Below are positions 1 through 7,989 of a DNA stretch of 9,016 nucleotides, piece by piece. The notes beneath the pieces are model-generated. The model saw only the letters and a program-made list of their open reading frames with translations, searched no databases and was not told the DNA's origin. The stretch's first letter is position 1. The number at the start of each line of letters is the position of its first letter. The stretch comes from Caulobacter sp. (GTDB taxonomy: Bacteria > Pseudomonadota > Alphaproteobacteria > Caulobacterales > Caulobacteraceae). The stretch spans positions 1-9,016 of the forward strand of contig JAQGIN010000030.1 in the NCBI GenBank assembly GCA_028291125.1, given 5' to 3'. Both the position numbers and the translations under genes were made by a program.

Positions 1-293
1 CCGCGCTTGATGGCGCTGACCGCGGTCTCGATATTGCCGTGGCCGGAGATCATGATCACCGGCAGGTCGGGGTCGAGGGTCTTGACCATGTCGAGCAGCT
101 CCAGCCCGTCCATGCCGCCGCCCTGCATCCAGATGTCGAGGATCAGCAGCGACGGCTTGCGGGCCCGCACCGCCGCCAGGGCCTGCTCGGAATCCGCGGC
201 CATGCGCACGGCGTAGCCCTCGTCGGCGAGGATGCCGGCCACCAGTTCGCGGATGTCGACTTCGTCGTCGACCACAAGCACGTCAGCGCTCAT
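1..293 (-). CDS. ntrX: NtrX nitrogen-regulation response regulator, N-terminal receiver domain (cut by window edge)
   Basis: Response regulator paired with the NtrY kinase; full-length family members are about 450-470 aa with receiver, AAA+ and Fis-type DNA-binding domains. Only 97 codons lie in the window, covering most of the receiver. The protein begins MSADVLVVDDEVDIRE; acidic residues D9/D10, phospho-acceptor D53 in LLILDIWMQ and the switch residue S83 in VIMISGHG are all present. The LDIWMQGGGMDGLELL stretch is characteristic of alphaproteobacterial NtrX rather than NtrC. The start ATG overlaps the ntrY stop as ATGA and has a good GAGGAG ribosome binding site five bases upstream. The reading frame is open to the left edge, so the missing part is outside the window and not a truncation. 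Whether its AAA+ domain has a GAFTGA loop cannot be seen. Confidence 0.93.
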   Translation of the reverse strand, partial: MSADVLVVDDEVDIRELVAGILADEGYAVRMAADSEQALAAVRARKPSLLILDIWMQGGGMDGLELLDMVKTLDPDLPVIMISGHGNIETAVSAIKR

Positions 294-2527
294 ATCATCT
301 CCTCTAGGCCGATTAGGGCGGCGTCGGTCAGCCGGGCCGTCGGCGGGAATTTCAGGATCACGCGCGCCCCGGGGCCATCCCGGGCGTCGGTCAGCAGCAG
401 TTCGCCCTCATGGTCTTCCATGATGCGCTTGACGATCGCCAGGCCCAGACCGGTGCCCTTGTCGCGGGTCGTCACATAGGGCTCGGTCAGGCGGTCGCGG
501 TCGCGCAACGGCAGGCCGACGCCGTTGTCCTCGACGAGAATGCACAGCTCGTCGCCGTCGGCCACCAGCCGGGTGACGACGCGGCCGCGCGGCTCGGGGG
601 TCTTCTGGCGGCGGGCGGCCACCGCCTCGCCGGCGTTCTTCAGCACATTGGTCAGGGCCTGGCCGATCATCCGCACGTCGCCATTGATCATCACCTCCTC
701 GGCCGGGGCCTCGAGTTCGACCTCGGTCTCCGGATCGACCACCCGCTGGGCGAACACCCCCTGGCGCAGCAGCTCGGTGAGGTTGGCGGGGGCGAAGCGC
801 GGGGCCGGCATGCGGGCGAAGGCCGAGAACTCGTCGACCATGCGGCCGATGTCGCCGACCTGGCGGATGATGGTGTCGGTGCAGCGGTCGAAGGTCTCCA
901 GGTCGCTGGTGATGTCCTTGCGGTACTTGCGACGGATGCGTTCGGCCGACAGCTGGATCGGGGTCAGCGGGTTCTTGATCTCGTGGGCGATGCGGCGGGC
1001 CACATCCTTCCAGGCGGCGTTGCGCTGAGCGGCGACCAGGCGGGTGATGTCGTCGAAGGTCAGCACCTGGCCCTCGGCGGCGTGGCCGGCGGCGCGCACC
1101 CGCAGCCGGCGGGACTCGCCGTCGCGGATCACATCGACCTCGACCTCGGCGTCGGCCCGCTCGAACACCGCGTCGAGCACGTCGGCGAATTCGGGCGCCG
1201 CCTGCAGCAGCGGCTGGCCGACGGCCTCCTCGGTCAGGCCCAGCAGGGCGACGGCGCGGCGGTTGAGCGCCGAGATGCGGCCCTCGCCGTCGAGGCTGAT
1301 GACCCCGGCGCTGACCCCCGACAGCACGGTCTCGATAAACTGGCGGCGCGACTCGGCGTCGAGGCTGGCGGTCCGCAGCGCCGCCTGCTGCACCTGCAAG
1401 TCGGTGGTCATCATGTTGAAGGCCACCGACAGGGCGCGGATCTCCTCGGGCCCGATGCCGGTGTCGACCCGGGCGTCGAGATCGCCGCCCGACACCCGGC
1501 CGGCCGCCTGCACCAGGCCGGCCACCGGGGCGGCGATGGAATTGGCCGCGGCGATGCCGACCCAGACCGCCGCCACCAGCACCAGCAGCGCCGTCTCCAG
1601 ATAGCTGAGGCCGAAGATCGCCTGGATGCGGGCCCGGCTGCGGGCGGCGTCACGGTAGGAGACCAGCGAGTCCTCGGCGTCCTTCAGGTGGTTCATGATG
1701 CCGGTGTCGACCCGCCGGGCCACGTACAGATAGGCGTCGGGGAAGCCCTTCAGGCGATAGAGGGCGCGGAACAGGTCGCTGCTGGCGAACTGCTCGGCCG
1801 AGGCGTCGCCGTCGTCGGTGGCGCGGAAGGTCGAGGGCGGCGGGGCCAGGAACGGCGGCGAGCCGGCCCCCTCGGCCCTCGCCAAGACGCGGCCGTCACG
1901 GTCGAGCACATAGGCGGCGGCGAAGCCGTTGTCCTCGGTCAGGCCCGACAGGAAGTGGCCGAACACCACCGGCGACTGGGCCAGGGCCGGGGCCGCCTGG
2001 TTGAGATTGGCGGCCATCGGCCGGATGTGCTCGCTGATATAGGTCTTCTGCTCCTCGACATAGGAGCGGGCGACGGTGGCCGAATTCTCGACCACGGTGG
2101 TCACCCGGGCGCTGAACCAGCTCTCGACGCCGCGATTGACCAGCACCCCGAAGAACAGCGCCACGATCACCGCCGGGGCCACGGCGGCCAGGGCGAACAG
2201 GCCGACGAAGCGCAGGTGCAGCCGGGCCCCGGCGTCGCTGGCCCGGGCGTCGACCAGCTCCAGCAGCCGCCAGCCGACGATGCCGGCCACACACAGGATC
2301 AGGGCCATGTTCAGGCCGAGGACGACGAGGACGACGGTGCTGGCCGGTCCGATCGGGCCGGTGGCTGGCGGCGACGAGGCCAAGCCGACGCCGGTGGCGG
2401 TCAGGATCACCGCCAGGCCGTAGGTGCCGCCCAGGACGTAGCGTGATCGCAGCTGTTCGCGCCACCAGGCCCGGCCGAACCGGGTCGGCGGCCCGTCGGA
2501 CTCCAGCACGGAAGGGACGAACGCCAT
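290..2527 (-). CDS. ntrY: NtrY membrane-bound sensor histidine kinase
   Basis: Sensor kinase of the NtrY/NtrX pair, located in the inner membrane, thought to sense nitrogen, redox or envelope signals and phosphorylate NtrX. The 745 aa length fits the family. Hydrophobic segments lie at about residues 31-50, 62-88 and 105-130, followed by an extracytoplasmic sensor region of about 170 residues and a further membrane segment at about 304-330. Then come a HAMP domain (about 330-385), a PAS domain (about 395-500), the HisKA box ARRIAHEIKNPLTP with phospho-acceptor H515, and an HATPase domain with N box NVLKNAGEA (N631), G1 box EDNGVGLP (D667-G669) and G2 box GTGLGLA (691-697). All catalytic motifs are intact. 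The TGA stop overlaps the ntrX start as ATGA. A 70-base gap separates it from ntrC. No convincing ribosome binding site precedes the ATG; a promoter-like sequence places a possible transcription start at the start codon itself. Confidence 0.95.
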   Translation of the reverse strand: MAFVPSVLESDGPPTRFGRAWWREQLRSRYVLGGTYGLAVILTATGVGLASSPPATGPIGPASTVVLVVLGLNMALILCVAGIVGWRLLELVDARASDAGARLHLRFVGLFALAAVAPAVIVALFFGVLVNRGVESWFSARVTTVVENSATVARSYVEEQKTYISEHIRPMAANLNQAAPALAQSPVVFGHFLSGLTEDNGFAAAYVLDRDGRVLARAEGAGSPPFLAPPPSTFRATDDGDASAEQFASSDLFRALYRLKGFPDAYLYVARRVDTGIMNHLKDAEDSLVSYRDAARSRARIQAIFGLSYLETALLVLVAAVWVGIAAANSIAAPVAGLVQAAGRVSGGDLDARVDTGIGPEEIRALSVAFNMMTTDLQVQQAALRTASLDAESRRQFIETVLSGVSAGVISLDGEGRISALNRRAVALLGLTEEAVGQPLLQAAPEFADVLDAVFERADAEVEVDVIRDGESRRLRVRAAGHAAEGQVLTFDDITRLVAAQRNAAWKDVARRIAHEIKNPLTPIQLSAERIRRKYRKDITSDLETFDRCTDTIIRQVGDIGRMVDEFSAFARMPAPRFAPANLTELLRQGVFAQRVVDPETEVELEAPAEEVMINGDVRMIGQALTNVLKNAGEAVAARRQKTPEPRGRVVTRLVADGDELCILVEDNGVGLPLRDRDRLTEPYVTTRDKGTGLGLAIVKRIMEDHEGELLLTDARDGPGARVILKFPPTARLTDAALIGLEEMI
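299..304 (-). promoter_or_regulatory. Shine-Dalgarno site for ntrX inside the end of ntrY
   Basis: GAGGAG on the minus strand, five bases before the ntrX ATG, lies in the last codons of ntrY. It is one of the clearest ribosome binding sites in the window and fixes the ntrX start at 293, supporting efficient reinitiation after ntrY is translated. Confidence 0.7.
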
Positions 2528-2533
2528 TAACCG

Positions 2534-2563
2534 ATCTTAGGAGCGACTGTGCCCCAAACTCAA
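2534..2563 (-). promoter_or_regulatory. Possible ntrY promoter (leaderless type)
   Basis: On the minus strand, TTGAGT (2563-2558) and TAAGAT (2539-2534) are separated by 18 bases and each match four of six positions of the general housekeeping hexamers. The -10-like element ends six bases before the ntrY ATG, so transcription would start at or very near the start codon. This fits the lack of a Shine-Dalgarno sequence. It would give ntrYX expression independent of dusB-ntrBC. The match is weak and is a reading-only inference. Confidence 0.3.
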
Positions 2564-2575
2564 CAGCTATGTGCC
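2548..2575 (-). repeat. Pair of GGCACA direct repeats in the ntrC-ntrY gap
   Basis: On the minus strand TTTGGCACA (2578-2570) and TTTGGGGCACA (2558-2548) repeat the same core; the GGCACA cores start 22 bases apart, about two helical turns. They flank the -35-like element of the possible ntrY promoter. GGCACA also forms one arm of the palindrome before dusB (6180-6185). The core GCAC/GTGC is the half-site of the classical NtrC-binding sequence, so these may be operator half-sites. Function is inferred only. Confidence 0.3.
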
Positions 2576-2597
2576 AAATAAAGCTCAGCTTGTGGCG

Positions 2598-4015
<1,418 letters not shown>

Positions 4016-4019
<4 letters not shown>

Positions 4020-5146
4020 GCTTGCGCGTCTCCGGCGTCTTGGAAGGGCTTGTCGGGGGCGACGGGCAGCAGCACGCGAAACACGGTGCGGCCCGGTTCG
4101 GACTCGAAATCGATCAGGCCGCCATGGGCGGTGACCAGCTTGACCACCAGGGCCAGGCCCAGGCCGGTGCCGTTGGCCTTGGTGGTGACGAACGGCTGGA
4201 ACAGGTGGTCACGCAGACTCGGCGGCACGCCGGGACCGTTGTCCTGGATGCGGATCTCGATCGGGGCGCCGCCGGCCGGTTTGCCGTCGGCGCCGCGCAC
4301 CCGCACGCCGGGGCGCCAGGCGGTGTGCATCGACACCTCGCCGCGGCCGTCGCCGCGCGCGTGAGCGGCCTCGGCGGCGTTCTTGACCAGGTTGAGGAAG
4401 ATCTGGATCAGCTGGTCCTCGTCGCCCCACACCGGCGGCAGCGACGGGTCGAAGCCCTCGCGCAGGGTCAGGCCGTCGGCGACCCCGTTGGCCGCCAGGG
4501 CGTGAACCCGGTCCAGCACCAGGTGGATATTGACCGCGTCGCGCGGGGTCGGGGCGTTCTCGGAGAACGCCTCCATGCGGTCGACCAGCCGGCGGATGCG
4601 GTCGGTTTCGTCGACGATCAGCTGGGCCAGCGGGGCGTCGGCGTGGCTGGCCCCGGTCTTCAGCAGCTGGGCGGCGCCGCGAATGCCGGCCAGAGGGTTC
4701 TTGATCTCGTGGGCCAGCATGCGGCCCAGGCCGACCACGGCCCGAAGGCCGGCGGCGTCGCCGGCCCGCTCGACCCCGAGCACGCCCTTGACGTGCAGGG
4801 TCAGCAGCACCGAGCCGTCGCCCAGCGGCGCGGCGGCGCCGTCGGCCTCGAACGGGGCCTGGCCGAACAGATTGACCTCGACCCCGTGCTCGCGGACCAG
4901 GGCCCCCTCGAACAGGGCGCGGTCGAGCAAGGAAACCAGCACCGAGCCGGGCGGCAGGGCGGCGCGGAAGCGGCCGCGGGCCAGCAGCGACAGGCCCTGG
5001 CCAAACAACGCCTCGGCGGCTTCGTTGACGGCCACCAGGGCGCCGTCGCGGTCGACCACCAGGGCCGGCTCGGGGCTGAGCTCGAAGGCGGCGGCCTTCA
5101 GGGCTTCCGAGGCCTGGCGGGTGAGAAGGCGGGCCTGGTCGCTCAT
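4016..5146 (-). CDS. ntrB: NtrB (GlnL/NRII-type) nitrogen sensor histidine kinase
   Basis: Cytoplasmic kinase/phosphatase that, with PII signalling protein, sets NtrC phosphorylation according to cell nitrogen status. The 376 aa protein has no membrane segment. A PAS domain occupies about residues 18-120, the HisKA box MLAHEIKNPLAGIRGAAQLL carries phospho-acceptor H146, and the HATPase domain shows N box LNLVKNAAEA (N252, N256), G1 box DNGPGVP (302-308) and G2 box GTGLGLALV (326-334). These are the signatures of the NtrB family. I chose ATG 5146, which overlaps the dusB stop as ATGA and begins MSDQARLL. The same frame runs open much further upstream, but that extension is low-complexity Arg/Gly/Pro sequence antiparallel in phase to dusB codons and is not plausible protein. 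The stop overlaps the ntrC start, also as ATGA. Confidence 0.95.
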
Positions 5147-6141
5147 GCGGCCATCCGCCGATCCGCCAGCCACAGGCTGGCCAGGCCGCTCTCGACCTCG
5201 GCCGGATCGTCCAGCCGGCACAGCTGCGAGCGGGCGGCGCGGCGCGCCTCCGGCGCGTCGGGCCACGGCGCGGCCTCGATATAGGAGGCTAGGTGCTTGC
5301 GGAACATCTTCAGCCCCAGCGGCTGGCCGTAGAAGTCGAGGCTGCGGCGGAAATGGGCGACGACGATGGCGTAGCGGGCCTCGGCCCCCGGCTCGGCGAA
5401 CGGCTTGCCGTCCAGGGCGGCCTCGATGGCCTGGGCGATCCACGGCCGCCCATAGACGCCGCGGCCGATCATCACCCCGTCGGCCCCGGACTGGTCCAGG
5501 GCCCGGCGGGCGGTGTCGCCGTCGAGGATGTCGCCATTGACCAGCACCGGCACCGACACCGCCTGCTTGACGGCGGCGACCGCCGACCAGTCGGCCTCGC
5601 CCTTGTAGAACTGGCTGCGGGTGCGGCCGTGGACGGTGATGGCCCGGGCCCCGACCGCCTCGGCGCGGGCGGCGATCTCGGGGGCGTTGAGGCTGTCGTC
5701 GTTCCAGCCCAGCCGCATCTTCACCGTCACCGGCACGTCGACGGCGTCGACGGCGGCCTGGACGATGCGCTCGGCCAGGTCCGGCTCGCGCATCAGGGCC
5801 GAGCCGCACTGGGCCCCGCCGGTCACTTCCTTGGCCGGGCAGCCGAAAGTGAGGTCGATGATCTGCGCCCCGGCGGCGGCGGCCATCCGCGCCCCCTGGG
5901 CCATCAGCGCGGGATCGCGGCCGACCAGCTGCACCACCATCAGCGGCAGGCCCTCGCCCACCGCCGCGCGCCGCACCACGTCGGGACGGCCGCGGGCGAA
6001 CTCGGCGCAGGCCACCATCTCCGTCGCCACATAGCTGGCGCCCAGCCGGCTGGCGGCTTCGCGGAACGGCAGGTCGGAGACCCCCGTCATCGGGGCGATC
6101 CATACCCGCCCGGGCACTATGACATTACCGATCTTCAGCAT
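5143..6141 (-). CDS. dusB: tRNA-dihydrouridine synthase DusB (NifR3 family)
   Basis: FMN-dependent, NADPH-using enzyme that reduces specific uridines of tRNA to dihydrouridine; cytosolic. At 332 aa it is the usual family length. FMN/TIM-barrel motifs appear in order: IAPMTGVSD (15-23), TEMV (40-43), the catalytic-cysteine segment FGCPAKEV (C101), VKMRLGW (K141), HGRTRSQFYKG (171-181), VNGDI (201-205) and GVMIGRGVYGRPW (222-234). Directly upstream of ntrB, as in most alphaproteobacteria, where it was first named nifR3; no direct role in nitrogen control is implied by the sequence. A second cysteine, C112, follows the catalytic motif (GGAQCGSALM), where relatives usually have a small or aromatic residue. 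It leads the dus-ntr operon; no strong Shine-Dalgarno precedes ATG 6141. Confidence 0.94.
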   Translation of the reverse strand: MLKIGNVIVPGRVWIAPMTGVSDLPFREAASRLGASYVATEMVACAEFARGRPDVVRRAAVGEGLPLMVVQLVGRDPALMAQGARMAAAAGAQIIDLTFGCPAKEVTGGAQCGSALMREPDLAERIVQAAVDAVDVPVTVKMRLGWNDDSLNAPEIAARAEAVGARAITVHGRTRSQFYKGEADWSAVAAVKQAVSVPVLVNGDILDGDTARRALDQSGADGVMIGRGVYGRPWIAQAIEAALDGKPFAEPGAEARYAIVVAHFRRSLDFYGQPLGLKMFRKHLASYIEAAPWPDAPEARRAARSQLCRLDDPAEVESGLASLWLADRRMAA

Positions 6142-6202
6142 TTGCTTAAATTATGATCATCCCCACCGCCACCTTTTTAGGCACATTGTGCGGTGCAGTA
6201 AA
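6142..6202 (-). promoter_or_regulatory. Candidate promoter of the dusB-ntrBC(YX) operon
   Basis: On the minus strand TTTACTG (6202-6196) and CCTAAAAA (6181-6174) are 14 bases apart. This resembles the Caulobacter housekeeping promoter consensus, TTGACGS with a 10-14 base spacer and GCTANAWC, matching about five of seven and five of seven specified positions. It would give a leader of about 25-30 bases. A second, AT-richer candidate -10, CATAAT (6155-6150), lacks a -35 element and would need an activator. The region is the only long non-coding stretch upstream of the operon. Confidence 0.4.
6180..6197. promoter_or_regulatory. GCACA-T-TGTGC palindrome plus GGTGCA half-site, candidate operator
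   Basis: The plus strand carries GCACATTGTGC (6181-6191), a perfect palindrome around a central T, immediately followed by GGTGCA (6192-6197). GCAC and GTGC are the half-site cores of the classical NtrC site TGCACC-N5-GGTGCA. The spacing here (GCAC-N3-GTGC, or GCAC-N8-GTGC to the extra half-site) does not match the canonical seven, so assignment to NtrC is tentative. The palindrome fills the spacer of the candidate dusB promoter, suggesting repression, possibly autoregulation of ntrBC. Confidence 0.35.
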
Positions 6203-6214
6203 GGCCCTGATCAC

Positions 6215-6242
6215 TGGACAACGGCGCGGGCGCCCGTAAACA
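6215..6242 (+). promoter_or_regulatory. Possible ispDF promoter (leaderless type)
   Basis: TGGACA (6215-6220; five of six to TTGACA) and TAAACA (6237-6242; three of six to TATAAT) are 16 bases apart. The -10-like element ends six bases before the ispDF ATG, so transcription would begin at the start codon. No ribosome binding site lies before this ATG. Weak evidence, given as the best candidate in the divergent region. Confidence 0.25.
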
Positions 6243-6248
6243 CCGGAC

Positions 6249-7397
6249 ATGACCTTTTGCGCCGTGATCGTCGCCGCCGGCTCCGGGACCCGAGCCGGCC
6301 CCGGGAGCGCCAAGCAGTGGCGCGCCGTCGCCGGCAAGCCCGTGCTCCGCTGGTCGGTGGAAACCCTGCTGACGGCCGGGGCCAAGGCCCTGGTGGTGGT
6401 GATCTCGCCGGGCGCGGAGGCCGACCTGGCCGCCGCCCTCGCCGGCCTGGACGGCTGGAGCTTCGTGCTCGGCGGCGCGACCCGCGCGGCCTCGGTCCAG
6501 GCCGGGCTCGAAGCCCTGGCCGATCGGCCCGGCGACGAGCCGGTGCTGGTGCACGACGCCGCCCGTCCGTTCCTCGGCTCCGCCACCATCGCCGCCCTGC
6601 TCGCCGCCCTGGACGCCGGGGCCGACGGCGCCCTGCCCGCCCTGGCGGTGACCGACACCCTCAAGCGCGGCGTTCCCGGCCAGGGCGTGACCACCACCAC
6701 CCGCGACGGCCTGTGGCGGGCCCAGACCCCCCAGGCCTTCCGCCGCTCGACCCTGGTCGCCGCCTACGCCGCCTGGCCGGCCGGCGACGAGCCCACCGAC
6801 GACGCCCAGCTGGTCGAGCGAGCCGGCGGCGAGGTGGTGCTGGTGCCCGGCGACCCGCGCCTGCTGAAACTGACCTATCCCGAGGACTTCGCCATGGCCG
6901 AACGACTGGCGGGCGCCCCCCGCCCCACCCGCATGGGCCAGGGCTTCGACGCCCACCGCTGGGGGCCGGGCCAGTCCGTCTGGCTGTGTGGGGTGGAGAT
7001 CGTCCACGACCAGACCCTGATCGGCCATTCCGACGCCGACGCCGGCCTGCACGCCCTGACCGACGCCCTGTTGGGCGCGATCGGCGAAGGCGACATCGGC
7101 GACCACTTCCCGCCCACCGATCCGCAGTGGAAGGGCGCCTCCTCGGACAGGTTCCTGATCCACGCCGCCGATCTGGTGCGGGCCAAGGGCGGATCGATCG
7201 TCAATGTCGACGTCACCCTGATCTGCGAGCGGCCGAAGATCAAACCGCACCGGGCGGCGATGCGCGAGCGGCTGGCCCAGCTGCTCGACCTCCCCCTGGA
7301 CCGGGTCAGCGTCAAGGCCACCACCACCGAGGGCATGGGCTTCACCGGCCGCGGCGAGGGTCTGGCGGCGCAGGCGATCGCGGTGGTGGAGGTCTAG
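6249..7397 (+). CDS. ispDF: Bifunctional IspD/IspF, MEP-pathway isoprenoid biosynthesis enzyme
   Basis: Carries out two non-consecutive steps of the methylerythritol phosphate pathway: IspD (CTP plus MEP to CDP-ME) and IspF (CDP-ME 2-phosphate to the cyclic 2,4-diphosphate with release of CMP). The intervening step needs IspE encoded elsewhere. The 382 aa protein has IspD at about 1-222: nucleotide-binding AAGSGTRAG (9-17) with R15, AKQW with K22, HDAARP (102-107), RAQTPQAF (157-164) and KLTYPEDF with K207. IspF follows at about 227-382: MGQGFDAHRW with metal ligands D234 and H236, GHSDADAGLHALTDALLGA with H260 and third ligand H268, GDIGDHFP (281-288), and KATTTEGMGFTGRGEG (356-371). Fusion of the two is common in alphaproteobacteria. 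Divergent from dusB. Residue A21 replaces the usual proline before KQ. Active-site residues are otherwise intact. Confidence 0.96.
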   Translation: MTFCAVIVAAGSGTRAGPGSAKQWRAVAGKPVLRWSVETLLTAGAKALVVVISPGAEADLAAALAGLDGWSFVLGGATRAASVQAGLEALADRPGDEPVLVHDAARPFLGSATIAALLAALDAGADGALPALAVTDTLKRGVPGQGVTTTTRDGLWRAQTPQAFRRSTLVAAYAAWPAGDEPTDDAQLVERAGGEVVLVPGDPRLLKLTYPEDFAMAERLAGAPRPTRMGQGFDAHRWGPGQSVWLCGVEIVHDQTLIGHSDADAGLHALTDALLGAIGEGDIGDHFPPTDPQWKGASSDRFLIHAADLVRAKGGSIVNVDVTLICERPKIKPHRAAMRERLAQLLDLPLDRVSVKATTTEGMGFTGRGEGLAAQAIAVVEV

Positions 7398-7407
7398 AAT
7401 TGATGGG

Positions 7408-7476
7408 CGGGGACAGGCACTCAACCCACGGCCCATACTCTTTGGCGAGACGCTTGGGAGTGAGCGCCTGTCCCCG
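7408..7476. repeat. 69-base imperfect inverted repeat (REP/MITE-like hairpin) between ispDF and cinA
   Basis: CGGGGACAGGC (7408-7418) is exactly complementary to GCCTGTCCCCG (7466-7476). After one mismatch the stem continues with CTCA/TGAG, then, past a small internal loop, CCCA/TGGG, enclosing about 26 bases. There is no T-run after the right arm, so it is not a typical intrinsic terminator. It is too long and too imperfect for a simple operator. Its size, terminal CGGGGACAG arms and intergenic position fit a REP-like or miniature non-autonomous element. An alternative short hairpin, ATGGGC (7403-7408) with GCCCAT (7431-7436), would compete with it. Only one copy is in the window, so its repeated nature is inferred. 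Confidence 0.6.
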
Positions 7477-7487
7477 TCTATCCATCC

Positions 7488-7491
7488 GGAG
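7488..7491 (+). promoter_or_regulatory. Shine-Dalgarno site of cinA
   Basis: GGAG lies six bases before the ATG at 7498. It fixes the cinA start and lies just outside the hairpin element, twelve bases after its right arm. Confidence 0.65.
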
Positions 7492-7497
7492 CCTCAA

Positions 7498-7989
7498 ATG
7501 TTCCCGCTAGAGATCGAGACCCTGGCCCGGCTGCTGATCGACGAGGCGCGCGAGAAATCGCTGCGCCTGGTCACCGCCGAGAGCTGCACCGGCGGCCTGG
7601 CGGCCGGCGCGATCTGCGCCATTTCCGGGGCGTCGGACGTCTTCGAGCGCGGCTTCGTCACCTACACCAATCGCGCCAAGAGCGAGATGCTGGGCGTGCC
7701 GGGCGACCTGATCGCCGACCACGGGGCGGTGTCCGAACCGGTAGCGCGGATGATGGCCGAGGGCGCGTTGGCCGCCAGCCACGGCCATGTGGCGGTGGCG
7801 ATCACCGGGGTGGCCGGACCCGGCGGCGGCTCACCGCTGAAGCCGGTCGGGACAGTGCATTTCGCCATCGCCCGCGCCAACCGCTCGGTGGTCCACCGCC
7901 ACGAGCGCTTCGACGACGAGGGTCGCGCCGCCGTGCAGCTGGCCGCCGTGCGGGTGGCGCTGGAGATGCTGCGCGAGGCGGTGGCCTGA
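7498..7989 (+). CDS. cinA: CinA C-terminal-domain protein, nicotinamide-nucleotide amidohydrolase (PncC type)
   Basis: Predicted to deamidate nicotinamide mononucleotide to nicotinate mononucleotide in pyridine-nucleotide salvage; cytosolic. At 163 aa it is the stand-alone amidase domain without the N-terminal molybdopterin-binding-like domain of full-length CinA. Family motifs are present: TAESCTGG (26-33) with S29 as the likely nucleophile, the YTNRAK segment with K61, GAVSEPVA (76-83), and AITGVAGPGGGSPLKPVGTVHFA (101-123, the glycine-rich active-site loop). Start chosen by the GGAG site six bases upstream. Lies 100 bases downstream of ispDF on the same strand and could be cotranscribed across the hairpin element. 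The TGA stop overlaps the next start codon. Name pncC would be equally valid; competence function is not implied. Confidence 0.93.
   Translation: MFPLEIETLARLLIDEAREKSLRLVTAESCTGGLAAGAICAISGASDVFERGFVTYTNRAKSEMLGVPGDLIADHGAVSEPVARMMAEGALAASHGHVAVAITGVAGPGGGSPLKPVGTVHFAIARANRSVVHRHERFDDEGRAAVQLAAVRVALEMLREAVA

Noticed and set aside
1..293. Truncated or broken ntrX
   Set aside because: The frame is open to the window boundary and the receiver residues are intact; the end is simply outside the window.
410..2446. Long open frame (678 codons) on the plus strand opposite ntrY, and a similar one (597 codons) at 2571-4364 opposite ntrC
   Set aside because: Products are His/Gly/Gln/Ala-rich low-complexity sequence with no domain, and they mirror the codon pattern of the real genes. 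Long antisense frames are expected in such GC-rich DNA.
2559..2578. Sigma-54 type -24/-12 promoter before ntrY, suggested by TTTGGCAC on the minus strand
   Set aside because: The -24-like TGGCAC is followed seven bases later by TTGAG rather than five bases later by TTGC; the invariant GC at -12 and the spacing are both wrong.
2580..2590. AAGCT-C-AGCTT symmetric sequence just after the ntrC stop as a terminator
   Set aside because: Five-base arms around a single base cannot form a stable hairpin; only a short palindrome with no T-tract.
7408..7480. Intrinsic terminator of ispDF
   Set aside because: The stem is strong but is not followed by a T-run, and the loop and internal mismatches are larger than usual for a terminator.
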